In this document: positions 9,566 to 23,900 of the stretch, one piece after another
How positions within the stretch are numbered: the stretch's first letter is position 1
Layout of the letters: the number at the start of each line of letters is the position of its first letter
DNA from: Manihot esculenta
Taxonomy: Eukaryota > Streptophyta > Magnoliopsida > Malpighiales > Euphorbiaceae
DNA: 64,000 bases
Assembly: GCF_001659605.2 (NCBI RefSeq)
Contig: NC_035169.2
Coordinates: 7,349,610 to 7,413,609 of the forward strand
Direction: 5' to 3'
Translations under genes and position numbers: made by a program
The notes under the pieces: generated by a model
The model's database searches: none
What the model was told of the DNA's origin: nothing
Seen by the model: only the letters and a program-made list of their open reading frames with translations

Positions 9566-10588
9566 ATGTCCGAGTTACCCGAGTTGATCCCGGGTCTTCC
9601 AGAAGAAATAGCTCTCGAGTGCCTCACTCGACTACACTACTCCACTCATTCAGTCGCTGCGCGAGTTTGCCGGCGTTGGCGCCACCTTCTTCTAAGCAGA
9701 GGTTTTTACAACAACCGGAAGAAATCTGGCCACACCCATAAGGCTGCATGCTTAATCCAATCGCTTCCCGCTCAATTTGCTTCAAGTGAATCTAAAGCAA
9801 CTGGGCCGCCAAAATATGGAGTTTCTATCGTTGATCCAGTTAATGGGACTTGGGAGCGAGTTGAACCAGTTCCTGATTACCCAGATGGTCTGCCTTTGTT
9901 CTGTCAGGTTACGAGCTCAGAAGGGAAGCTTGTACTCATGGGAGGATGGGATCCGGTTAATTATGAACCACTGATTCATGTTTTTGTATACGATTTTACA
10001 ACTCGGAGATGGAGAAAATCCAAGGACATGCCGGAGACCCGATCTTTCTTTGCTTTAGGCGAGTTAAACGGCCAAGTTATAATCGCTGGAGGGCACGATG
10101 AGAACAAGAACGCGCTGAATTCAGCGTGGGTATATAACGTAACCTGCGACGAGTGGACTGAGTTACCACGGATGAGCCAGGAAAGAGACGAGTGCGAAGG
10201 CTTAGTAATCGGTGGTCAATTCTGGGTCGTGAGCGGATACAGAACAGAAAGTCAAGGACAATTTGAGGGAAGTGCTGAGTCGATCGAACTCGGAGCGAGT
10301 CAATGGAGGAAAATTGAAGATGCATGGAAGGAGAATAGGTGTCCCAAATCGTGCATCGGTGTAGATAAAGGTGGGAAGCTGGTGAACTGGATTGGGTGTG
10401 TGAGGGAGGTTAAGGCTGGAGTGTGTGTAGGCCATACAAGTGAATGGACAATGGTGTCCGGATCAGCTTACGAAGGAGGGGCTCAGGCGTTTTATATTAT
10501 GGAAGGGCAAAATGGTAAATGGAAGAGGGTTGATGTGGCAGAGGGGTTCTCCGGGTTCGTGCAATCGGGGTGCTTTGTAGAGATCTGA
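9566..10588 (+). CDS. F-box/kelch-repeat protein (KFB/KMD type)
   Basis: This single-exon gene encodes 340 residues from the first ATG at 9566; the frame is open further upstream but only through a TTG. Residues 4-45 (start ELIPGLPEEIALECLTRL) form an F-box, which in this family binds SKP1/ASK proteins in SCF ubiquitin ligases. Kelch-type blades follow, seen as the GG doublets in LVLMGGWDP and VIIAGGHDE with downstream tryptophans (VYDFTTRRW, VYNVTCDEW), and a diverged blade at VVSGY. Length and layout fit the plant F-box/kelch family that includes SKIP20 and the KMD proteins. Arabidopsis KMD/KFB members target type-B response regulators and phenylalanine ammonia-lyase; the substrate here is unknown. 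The 3' UTR runs into 10589-10750. Its neighbours give no functional clue. Confidence 0.92.
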   Translation: MSELPELIPGLPEEIALECLTRLHYSTHSVAARVCRRWRHLLLSRGFYNNRKKSGHTHKAACLIQSLPAQFASSESKATGPPKYGVSIVDPVNGTWERVEPVPDYPDGLPLFCQVTSSEGKLVLMGGWDPVNYEPLIHVFVYDFTTRRWRKSKDMPETRSFFALGELNGQVIIAGGHDENKNALNSAWVYNVTCDEWTELPRMSQERDECEGLVIGGQFWVVSGYRTESQGQFEGSAESIELGASQWRKIEDAWKENRCPKSCIGVDKGGKLVNWIGCVREVKAGVCVGHTSEWTMVSGSAYEGGAQAFYIMEGQNGKWKRVDVAEGFSGFVQSGCFVEI

Positions 10589-10924
10589 AGAGCAAGAGCA
10601 GGCTTGAATTTGATTGCGTGTGTTGTTCTGGCTGGCGAAGCTTTATAATTGTGTAAATATTTGTGTATGCAAATGTAATTCTTCCTAATGTTCATAAGCT
10701 GCTGCGTGAACCGAATTGATCGATTATTCGGTCTGAGCAATGTGATTCAGTTCTTATTTTTTGTTATTTCAGATTTTGATTCAGTTTAATTTTTTTCAAC
10801 AAAAAAGTGAAAAAAAAAATACTAGCTTTCCATCCAATTCTTCCATGCTGCTGGCCATATTTTTCCTTCACATTTCATATCCTAACATTAAGGACATTAA
10901 AACACACCTGCCTCACATTCCAAC

Positions 10925-12291
10925 TAGGGGTGTAATCGAGCCGAGTCGATCCGAGTTTTGTAAAGCTCAAACTCGTTTATTAAAAAAGTTTGGAAGCTCG
11001 AGCTTGAGCTCGAGCTCGACTCGAGCTCTAATATTTGATTCGAGCTCGGCTCGAGAATTAAATATTATAATCGAGCTCGATTCGAGCTCGACTCGTGAAA
11101 GACTCGTTCGATTTAATAACGAGCCTAATTCGAGCTCGAGTTCGAAAAGCTCGATTAAAAAGCTCGTTAATAAAACTCGAGCTTGAACTCGGAAAGCTCG
11201 ATTAAGAAACTCGTTAAAAAAGCTCGAGACCGAGCTCAAAATTAAAAAGTTTGGTTTGAGCTCAAGTTCAGGCTCGAGCTCGAATTAATAATTACACTTT
11301 AATCAGTTTTTAATCATCATTAATTTAAATAATATAAAAAAAAGAGTGTATATAAAAAAAATTACGTAACACAATTTATAACTAAAATAACACAAATAAA
11401 TATAAATTCAACAACATAATAAAATTAGATTACACACAAAGTTTAATATCAAACGAATAAAGTTGATTCCAACTTCCAACAGTTAAACAAACTAATATAA
11501 TTTAATTATCTTCATAATCATCTTCATGCTTGTTCAATTAGTTAACTTGAATTTCAACTTCAACATCCATATAACCTTAATTAATTATTATTAATATACT
11601 TTGATAATTATTATCATCTTTTATATTGTATGCTTAATTATATACAAAATTTTTTTTATAATTATACTTTAATTTTAAAATGCATATAATTTTTACAACT
11701 CAATTTATCATGTAGTACTATAATTTTAAAAAATACTTATTATAATAATTAATATTAATTATTTGTGATTATACATTAATTTTATGGAATCTTATTATAA
11801 TAATTATATACAAAAGATTTTTATAATTTAATTTTAAAGAATATTAATTATAATAATTAATCTTAATTATTTGTAATTTTCAATACTATAATTTTCAAGT
11901 ATTTATAATAGTTTAAATTTTATAACTTTATAGTTATTTTTATTTTTTTAATAATATATGAGCTTGTTCATAAATTTATTTAACGAATTGGTTCACCAAT
12001 TTATTTAAACAATATTACTCACGAGCCTATTTAACGAGTATGCTCGTGAACCTTCTCAACGAGCCTGCTCGCGAGCCTTCACAACGAGCCAGCTCGCGAG
12101 CCTAAAAATGAGCCAGCTCGCGAGCCTTAATGAGCCGAATACTATGGAGCTCAAGTTCAGCTCGTTTAAGTGACGAGCCTCAAAATTGAGCTTGAGCTTG
12201 ACTCGTTTAAAAAACGAGCCGAACTCGGTCGAGCTTTTATCGAGTCGAGTCTCGAGTAGCTCACGAATAGCTTGACTCATTTACAGCCCTA
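10925..12291. mobile_element. Non-autonomous hAT transposon (1367 bp)
   Basis: The termini TAGGGGTGTAA and TTACAGCCCTA are inverted repeats, identical at 10 of 11 positions. They are flanked by a perfect 8 bp target duplication ATTCCAAC (10917-10924 and 12292-12299), diagnostic of hAT. Both subterminal regions (10935-11285 and 11985-12270) are packed with copies of GAGCTCG, CTCGAGC and related words in both orientations, the usual form of hAT transposase-binding repeats. The centre is A/T-rich with no transposase. The open frames in the ends are repeat artefacts. Confidence 0.93.
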
Positions 12292-12299
12292 ATTCCAAC

Positions 12300-13490
12300 C
12301 TTCTTTCAACCAACGCAACCCATACCACATCATCTTCTTCTTCCTCTTCCTCTGCTAAGCTTCACTTCGCATCTCATGGTTCGCTATTCCAGGTAATAGA
12401 AGATGGAACAAAGCAAACTTTTTCACTTGCATACGCTCAACAATGGAATTGTCAATGGGTTTGGATATTTGGGTACTTGGATTTGAGTCTAGAGTCATGT
12501 CTTCTAGCATTTAGAAGTGGATGTTTATTTCGGATGAATTTATGTTAGGTTATATAATAATAAAAATAAGGGTAGGGTCATTGATGCGTCCTTCATGATT
12601 TTGAGAATGCTGATTTGCTTGGTTTAATTTTGGTCTAAAAAATGCTACCCTGTATTCGATTTTCAGGTTCTCAATTGGATTGATCCAATTTTTATCTATT
12701 AGATTCAACTTAATAAATCCTTGAACATTGATTTTTTTGTTCAAAGACAACCATAGTAAGACTAGAAGAAATTACGAGACTTTCCCGTCAAACACATTCA
12801 TTCTTATAATCCAAGTTTTACTCCTGGGAAAAACTAAACCGTCAACCCTCTAAACTACTACTCAAATCCTCATTGATTTCATCCAAAGATAGTATTTTTC
12901 TTTCAACCTATTTGCAAATTCTATTCCATACATCTACACCCTTCTTTAGGAAGATCACACTTTACATGATCCATAATATAAAATTGATATTTCATTAATA
13001 AAATACTAACACAATCACATCAAAAACTTCAATTTGAGCAATTCCAAAGTTCAAGGAATTTTTTCCACTTCCAAAGAAAAAACCAGCCATACACTCACAA
13101 AAGAACATTTTGAAATTTCGACCAGCTTCTACATCACAGAAAAAAGCAAGTTTAACTTTGGAATGATTCTACACAAGCATACTAAAGCAAAATTAATACC
13201 ACCTACTAACCAAGTTCAAGAAATTCCCAACAAAAATTCAAAATGCCAAAGCATGTTCAACCCTAGTATTCTACAACCATTTGCACACATCATCCAATTC
13301 CTTGCATGCCAAAGGCAATGGAGAGTTAATTTATGTCAAAACAACAATCAAGAACATTATAATCACGTCAAGTTAATAGTCAAATCTGCAGTCAACATTA
13401 TTTCTGCTAAGTTGCATTATCTAGAAATTTGCTACCAGCTCATGAAAGTACATCCAACTCCTACCAGATAAGGATGTCTACTTGTGATGC
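12300..13490. other. Spacer between the hAT element and the SR-protein gene
   Basis: A CT-rich stretch at 12320-12360 (repeated CTTCTTC) is the only local pattern. The part near 13300-13510 probably includes the 3' UTR of the minus-strand SR gene. An open frame of 145 codons at 13034-13471 has no recognisable domain and lies antisense to that probable UTR; I do not call it a gene. Confidence 0.45.
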
Positions 13491-13511
13491 TCATCAACTC
13501 GCAATAATCCA

Positions 13512-15414
<1,903 letters not shown>

Positions 15415-16440
15415 TATTATCCAACGTTTACAGCCAGCAAGTGAAATGATAGATGATCACTGAAATCTGAAGATTTGAGATGCCTCAACTGTAAAAAAAA
15501 ATGTTTATGGTGATCCTTTACTGTCTTTTTAAACGCAATCTACATGGAATGGAAAGCCTTATATGGACTAACGAAGGATTTCTTTGGGGAAAAAGTAGGA
15601 GGGACAATTAACACTAGATATGCACCAGAAGTAAATTACCCAAAATTTTATCTGCACTTTACTTGTGTTTGGATGGAGAAAAAGGAGGTCGTACTAATGC
15701 ATGGTAAGGTATCAAAGCCTCAACAATCAACAAATTTAGTATGTTGAATACCTCCCTTACAAAATCCTCTTCCCAAACAAAACCAGTTCTTCTAAAAACC
15801 CATACCTAAATTCCAAAAACTACCTATCAAGCATAGTGTAAAAATGTTGTTTGATTTGTTTAAGCTAAAGAAGCAATTCATAAGCAAATGAGAACGCTTT
15901 ATGTAAAAGGCTATGCACAAATCCTCTTTCCATCAAGAATTTCAACAGTCTGCCCACCCAAGAGAAGTAGAAGAAGAATATTCTGCTGAGGCACGATTAG
16001 CCATAAAATATATTGCTTTTCCTTTTAATCTCAGAACAAGGATCTTGATTAGCCCCAGAAAATATAAATATGCAAAAACAATCTCACATGTTAAATACCC
16101 AGAAGCAAAATTTGAAATTACAAAAACTAACAAAAAATTTCCCTCGTTTTCCTACTTTCGAAATCGAAGATGCAATGGAATTAACACGAAAGCATCAAAT
16201 AAAAAGACGACTAACAAACCCTAGACGGGGAACAAAAGAAATCAAACTTGAGGACCACAAAGATAATCCAATATCACAATAATCATAAACAAATCAACAA
16301 ATTTCAACTATTTTTACATCCAAATACAGAAACTTACAACGTCTGATTTTGGCGATAGACAGAGAAAGGACAGGTGAAAAGCAAGTATCAGGGTTCGTCC
16401 CTTCTTCCCTCTACGGTGATAATAAAAGCATTTCAAGTTC
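15415..16440 (-). other. 5' UTR and 5' UTR intron of the SR gene
   Basis: Upstream of the ATG, the minus strand shows a poly-T tract ending in TTTACAG at 15489, then a short UTR exon 15488-15415. A donor CGTT|GTAAGT lies at 16337. The first UTR exon would cover roughly 16440-16338. No other gene is visible inside the interval. Small open frames at 15544-15747 and 15913-16224 have no recognisable content. Confidence 0.5.
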
Positions 16441-16831
16441 CAGAAGCTTCGTATTGTAGAGGATGTCACGATTCATGAGATTTCTTAAAATCTACCCGTT
16501 CGATCTAAAGTCTGACAGAGCCGACGGTCTTGATTCCTTGATTGTTATCCGACTTTTTGATCTGTCCTCCTGGTTCATGGGACTATTTTAAACAAGGCCT
16601 GAGGTCCAGACCAATTCAACCAATTAAAATGGATCCGGTAAGCCCATTTAGAACGAACCTGACCCGGTTCGCGCGTCTAGGGCTATAGTAGCTTCTCTCT
16701 TCCTTTCTCTAAAACCCTTCAAAACCCTCTCTGCGACATAAGACGCGAGCAGAGCCAGCTTCCTGTTGATATTAACCTGAAAAGGTAACGTCGAGCTTTG
16801 CTAGGGTTTCGAGTTCCTTAATCTAACAGAA
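16441..16831 (+). promoter_or_regulatory. Divergent promoter of the SR gene and RRP5
   Basis: The two genes are head-to-head across about 400 bp. On the RRP5 side lie AAACCCT boxes at 16712-16718 and 16722-16728, a full telo-box in reverse (TAGGGTTT) at 16802-16809 inside the 5' UTR, and a Site II motif TGGGCT (minus strand, 16646-16641). Telo-boxes combined with Site II motifs mark plant ribosomal-protein and ribosome-biogenesis promoters, which fits RRP5. No TATA box is evident. Confidence 0.65.
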
Positions 16832-19800
16832 ATGACAGCTCCTTCGTCTAAGAAGAAATCTCAGGATAGAAAGAGGGAAGGCCGCCCAAAATTTAATAAG
16901 GATTCGAAGAGGTCTTTCAAATCTAAGAAGAAGGACTCGAGCGACATTGTTCCATCTGAAGCCTTGGCCTTACAGCTGGAAGATGATGTACCTGACTTTC
17001 CTAGAGGTTCCTGGACTTTAATGTCCTAATTTTCTGATAGTTTACCGAGAAAACTGAGCAAATATGAGAATAAGAAACTGAATTTGATAATATTTTCATT
17101 TTTTCTCAAGTTTAATTTGTGTGGTGAATTCACCAGTATGGGCGCATCACAGTTAACTTTTGCTGTTCTTGAGGGGGAAAGGGTGATATTGACTTTAAAG
17201 TAGATATCTTTATTTTTTAAAATAATGAAATTCGAATTTAGTTCAATTGAATCAAATGGTTATGTTGCACATATTGGGTGGATGCTGAAGAGGCTGATAA
17301 TTTGTAACATAATTTTCTTTCAAAGAGCCGAACACCCCCTAAGCATTTTTTGTTTTACTGATTGCTAAATGTATTCAGGTGGAGGAAGTTCACTGAGTCA
17401 AAGAGAACGTGAGGAAATCCGTGCAGAAGTTGATGCAGAATTTGAGGCTGAGGAGAGGGTTTTGAAGAGGAAGAAGGGGAAGAAATTGCAAAACAGGAGT
17501 CTTTCTGAATCTGATGATTTAGGTTCGCTTTTTGGTGATGGCTTAACCGGCAAATTACCTCGTTTTGCGAATAAGATCACCTTGAAGGTACAGGAGCTAA
17601 TTTAATCCCTGTTTCCTATCTCTATCTAGTTGAGGGATTTGTTTTGTCATCTTCTTTGGCACTTGTAATGTTGGAAGTGTATTTGTCAACTCATATACTG
17701 GAACTGGAGGGTTGTCGTCTACTTTTCTGCGTAATTCTTCTGGTATGCGAAACTTGAAGTTAGGTTAGAATCAACTTGGGGAAACAGGCCGTATATGAAT
17801 TCAATTGTGAAAGGGATAGTGCAATTTGGGGGGTTTGTTAATTGCTTTATTTTTTAACCAATATATTCATAGGTTTGAGTTCCATGTACATTGATGATTA
17901 GTGCAAAATGTATATCTCTTCATGCTGCTTTCTTGTGTCACAAGTTTATAATGGTGATGGGATATGGGGGAATCGGGGTTAATAAGAAGTTAGAACAATG
18001 GAGCACCACCTTAGATTTTCTGGGATCAAGTCAAGTAGAACTAAATTAGTGCAGCAGGGTTGATCTGGAGAGAGTGCAAAGTTTTTCAAGGTGCATCTTT
18101 TTGATACTTAGATTTTGTTATACAAGAAGGATAATGCTAGGCAGGACGATGAGCATATGATCTCATTGATTTCTGCTAATATCATGTTATGCTTAAGTTT
18201 TGTTATACAGAAGGATGATGCTAGGCAGGATATTGATTATATGAACTCATTGATTGCTGCTAATATCATGTTCTCAGTGTTCTCCTTTTTACCATGTTTC
18301 TAGATGATGTTTTATAGTTGCCAGCAAGGGTAGTTTGTCATTATATCATCTCTACAGGCAATTTTTTTTCCTGTGAACATTTTAATTTATTTCTGTGGGG
18401 GTCTTTTCTTTTCCCCTTAAGGTGGCTTATCACCACAAGGTCTCTTGGCTTAGGACTGTGTTTCAATTTATTTCAGTTCAATACATCAAAATCTTAGTTG
18501 TCAAATTGAAATTCTAATCAAGAATCAAAATCATCATTTTGTGAATGGAGGATTAAGATTTAATTAAAAATATGTTTTATAATAGAACTTATATTGTTTT
18601 ATAATTTTATATTATGAATTAGGAACCCTTGAACTGTACACAATGATCATCATTATGTATGTGTTGAAAATCTTATTTAATTTTGATCAAACAATTAAAT
18701 AAAAAAAAGTTTGGCAAGTTTGAATTGTACACAATGATTATCATTATATATATGTTGAATCTCTTATTTAATTTTAATCAAACAATTAAATAATAAAAGG
18801 ATACCAAGTTATATTGAAAGATTCAAATATATTAATAAAAAATGTCAAAACTTGATAAATGTAATTGGAGAAGTAAATGAACTAAATGGGGGAAAAGGAA
18901 GAGGGAGAGAAAGGGAATGGGTGATGGAAGAAAAATAACTAAGAAAAGGTTTTATGTGCACTTCTCATAGCAAAAATGAATGAAATATTACACTAACAAC
19001 TTTTTAGAATATAATTCCTTAAATCAAGTGAAGACTTGGTCGATTTGTATTGATTTGCTTGATTCACTATCAATTCTTTCAACTGAGTAGCAATTCAGGG
19101 ACATTTGCGATTTGCCCATACATTCAGATTGATGGGATATGGAATCGAATTGAGAATTGTAAGATTTAAATACATTTAAAATTCATCCTATAGATTTGAG
19201 GAATCATAAGATTCTATCAAAAATGATCAAAATCATAAGAGCTGTGTTTTATATTGAATTTGTATGTCTTTTGCTTCACTAACTTTTTGTTTATGAGACT
19301 TTTTCTCATCATTTCAATAGTTCTATCACAACATAGCTAAAAGTTTGATTAAAGCTTCCTTCTAATATATGCGCAGAATATTTCTCCTGGAATGAAGCTT
19401 TGGGGAGTCGTTGCTGAAGTAAATGAGAAGGACCTTGTGATTAGTCTACCTTGGGGCTTACGTGGTTTAGTACGGTCTAGTGATGCAATTGATCCTCTTT
19501 TGGGTGATGGAAATGAGGTAATAGATATATACATCACTATTGTTTCTATTTTTTTTTTTTAAATTCTGATCCATACAATTTTAGTATTTTGTTCAATAAT
19601 TTGTTCATCATCTTTGCTCTTTTCATCCATTCAGGATATTGAAGGCAACCTTCCAAGCGTATTCCATGTTGGACAGTTGGTTTCATGCATTGTGTTGCAA
19701 TTGGATGATGATAGGAAGGATAATGGGAAAAGAAAAATCTGGCTTTCGTTGCGCCTGTCATTGTTGCACAAAGGCTTCTCATTAGATTCCATTCAGGAAG

Positions 19801-20931
19801 GGATGGTATGAAAATTAAAATGGCAAAATACGTGATATACTATGGCAGTTATTTTATTCTCTTTGTCTTGTTGGATGATGAATACTATAGTTGAGTTGCT
19901 GTGTGAGGCATGTCAACTTATGGCTGAACTAGGGTTCATGTTGAACACTTGTTGTTTATCAACTTACATATATTTATATCAGTTGGTAATCTAGTTCTTT
20001 GGTGGTTTATTTTATGATGGCACTGATACAGTCGATAATAGATGGATGCTTATATTTGTTGTTTGATGTTTAGTGAATTACATAAAAAGGTCCATTCTTG
20101 TATTTGAACAATAATTTCCCTTTTGCAACTAGTCCAAACTGGTCAAAGGGATTGCAATATCATGGGTTCTAACCTATCTAGGTTAAGCTGTTGCGGTAGA
20201 TACCATAGACTGCTTGTCTACAGATTTCTTTCTGGTTAGAACAATGCTTACAAGTATGCAGAATCTACATTTATATGTGCGCAAACCAGCTTGCATGAAG
20301 ATTTTGTTGTCATCCTGCCTTTTGTTACAGTTTATGATGACTAATAACTTACCATGTGCTTTGTAGTATTAGGACCTGAGAATGCATAGATTGCTGTGAG
20401 CCACATATACGGTGTTATATCCATCACAGTGATATCTTTAGCAGCCAGCAAAACTAATTAACCGAGTAGAACTTGTTCAGCAGCCTCTCAGACTTGGATG
20501 AAAGGATCTGACCCAAAACCAATCTTTATTGGCATCATTATCCATCAAGGATTAATATCTTCTTCAATCAATGCAAAACTAGTTAAGCATTAGGGTATTG
20601 ATGATGTTTATTTCTGCTGTCAAGTCACATTTATATGGACCCGAATTAACTATTGATGTCAGCCAAGTAAATGGCAATTATGAGTTTATATATAGAGAGA
20701 GACTTGTGACCTAAGTTTTCCCATGAGGCCAGAAATCTAGCAAAACATGTTGCTTATTGTTTAAACTTCGATGTGGTGAATGTAGTGAACCAAGTTATTT
20801 TATCTTTTTAATATAACATTGAACTAAAATAATGCAATAAAAATCATTATTAAATTATAATAAATTTGTGAGTGCAGAAGGTTGTGCCAACTAACTCCAG
20901 TTATCACAAAATTGGCCACATGCACTGGGCC

Positions 20932-20970
<39 letters not shown>

Positions 20971-23900
20971 CTCTTCCTTTGCAAAGGTTTAAAAAACATT
21001 TAGAAGAAATAGTCTCCTATTTAATCCTGTTGTGGCAACTTTGTGGCATTGAGAGACAGTACTAACATGGCTAACCATCTATTTTATTTAGAAGCTTTTG
21101 GGAATAGATTTGTTGTCTATGCACAGAAATATACACTATAAAGTATAATGTGTCTTTTCTTTTTTTGTATAGGCTTTTTATAGTTCTCTAACTGTGCCTA
21201 ACCACTCTTTATTGCTACAGGTCCTCACTGCTTATGTTAAGAGCATAGAAGATCATGGCTACATTCTTCATTTTGGCTTGCTTTCTTTTATGGGGTTTTT
21301 GCCAAAGAATAGCCAAGCTGGTAAATAGCAGTCTTTCCTTTATGGTCATATTTGTGTAAATTTTTATTAATACCTATCTATGTATTTTATTAATACCTTT
21401 CTATGTAGATGGATTACAGCTCATTAGCTTTTGGTTTCTCTCTGCTCTCCTACTACAGTATTTAAAAGGTGTAGGGAAGGAATCAAAGAACTGAGTGAAT
21501 TTATGAAGGATGCGAACTTTCACTATCCATTTGTTTGCATAGATGGTTTAGTAATCTGAAAGTTCTGTTTTAGTGGGACTCTGTAATTCTGTATTGCAAA
21601 CGGCAGATTGTGTTTTGGTCTTGTAGCCAGTTTCTTTTTTTCTTTTATCTTTCTTTTATATTTAATGTTATTGGTGCTCTTTTGTTAGATTTTAGTGTTA
21701 TGATTTTTTTTGAATTAAGGAGCATATTATTTTATGCCAATATTGCAGGACATGAGCATTATCTCTTGTTTTTCCATTTGTGCATCAGACACTTGGATAT
21801 CGCTGTCATGCTTTCTGACTTATCTAACTCATTTAGTGTCTTCGTGGTTGTAGAAAGCAGGCATGCTGAAGTGAAAGCTGGGCAATTGCTGCAAGGAATT
21901 GTTAGAAACATTGATAAAACTCGTAAAGTTGTGTACCTAAGTTCTGAATCAGATGCAGTGTCTAAATGTGTGGTATGCTTCTCTCTCTATTTCTCTCTCC
22001 CCCGCTTGGATATCCCTGCTGTGCTAATGTTTATTTGTAAAATTTTTATGCAGATGAAGGATCTTAAGGGAATTTCAATTGATCTTCTTGTTCCAGGCAT
22101 GATGGTTAATGCCCGAGTACAATCAACCCTAGAAAACGGGATTATGTTATCTTTCCTTACATATTTTACTGGAACTGTAAGCTTTTGGTTATCTTGTCAT
22201 GGCAGCTAAGCCTAAAAGATTATAGAATCTAGATGCGGTCATGCTTGCTTGGCCTTTGATTTTGATTGTTCCTGTACATCTTTGCAAATACGGTGTTCTT
22301 TTTTTTTTTCTTGTTAGGCAAAGGTATCCCTAACAGGCAGTTACAGACTAGAGAGAAGAAAAAAGAATAGAAAATAGGGAGCAGAAAAGAGAGAGAAATA
22401 TAGTAGGAAAGATAGAAGATTCTCTTAGATTCTTTGATATTGATTGCAAGTGATCAATACAGGTACCTGTAGCAGTATTTATGCAGCCTTCAACTGATTT
22501 CAGTTGGAATATACATATTCCTGCCAATCCTCCTCTAACAGAATCCCTAATCTATCTCTTAACTGTCTTCCATTTAACAGCTTTTTGCTTTGTTCTTTTA
22601 ACTACTCTTCACTAATTTATATACCTATGACCTAATCTTTTTGTATGTAACGATGTCCCTCTGATGAGAATTTTCTTGTACACAAGAACATCTAAAATCT
22701 GGACTGCAAAACCTTTGCTAGATACACAGAAATCTTTTCAGCCAATTTCAACGGCCGAAATAAAATCTTCACTTGCCCCATAGATATCATTTGCTGCATG
22801 AATTCACTTTATCCTCCCCATGAATTATAAAATCACCTTGACAGAGCGCACCATCTTTCCATTGCAGCTGAAAATGTGAACTCTTAATTAACAAAAAGTA
22901 ACCTTTCTTCCATTTTCTTTCCAACTGTCCCGTGCTTGTTCCTTCAATTTCACAATAATATTTGATGTCTTACTTTTTTTTTCTTCTCCAAATTTTTTGT
23001 TGTTTTTCCTTCAAGCTCACAATGCTATTTGATGTCCAGCACCAAAAATGATTTTCCATTACATGAAAGAGATCTTATGTGATCATTGGTATCTTCGCAG
23101 CAGTCTTGGGCCTGTAAATAACAACTTCTTCCACTTTTTCCCAGTCAAAAACATAGTTACCAGATTCTCTCAATCCCCTTGGGAACTGTGTTCTGGATAC
23201 TGCATACCAAAACCCATCCTTTTGTGTCCCATATCATTGGGAGATGCAATCTGAGTCACCAAATAGAGGTTCCAACAAGAAGTGAAAAGATGGAAGGAAG
23301 GAAGAAAAGAAAAAAAAACAAGTATGCATGTGTGCAATAGCATGCGGGCACAAAGAGAGGAGGCGGAAGAAGAAAGGCAACACTTTAAGTGAGGTGGTAG
23401 ATTTAAATGTTAGTGGAATAGGTAGCAGTGTTAAATTGGATGTGTACATGATTATTTTATAAGTTAAAATTTAATTTTTTTAGAAAATATAAATATTTTC
23501 AGCTATTAGTCATATATTTCATTTTTTAAACATTATATTATACATAATTTATATGCCTTAAAGTAAATTGGCGTACCAACTAATTAGCGTACTTATTAAG
23601 CTTACCCCTTGCATATCCTATATTTCATTAATTGGCATACCACCTACCACGTACTGGTACCATGACTCATGTGTACCACAATCCAGGTAACTATGGTAAA
23701 AAAAATTGTCCTTGAGCAAGGGGCAGATTCTGCTATTGCTTACCCTATTGCAGATTCTGATTGCACAATATCACCATCTTCATAACTTCCCTGCTCATAT
23801 GAATTTCTGAAGTTTTAAAGTTGGAACTGGTGATTCTCAATCTTCAGCAAGACTAGATATAACCTTAAGGTTGGAACATTCTTGATGACTTGTCATTTTT

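Noticed and set aside
10761..11239. Ser- and Arg-rich (plus) or Leu- and Glu-rich (minus) open frames of 90-141 codons
   Set aside because: They are translations of GAGCTCG-type subterminal repeats of the hAT element.
13034..13471. Open frame of 145 codons
   Set aside because: No recognisable domain, no promoter or splice support, and it lies antisense to the probable 3' UTR of the SR gene.
21610..22209. A 199-codon open frame
   Set aside because: It reads through RRP5 introns 5-7 and includes exons 6 and 7 in frame; the splice sites and homology support the exons alone.
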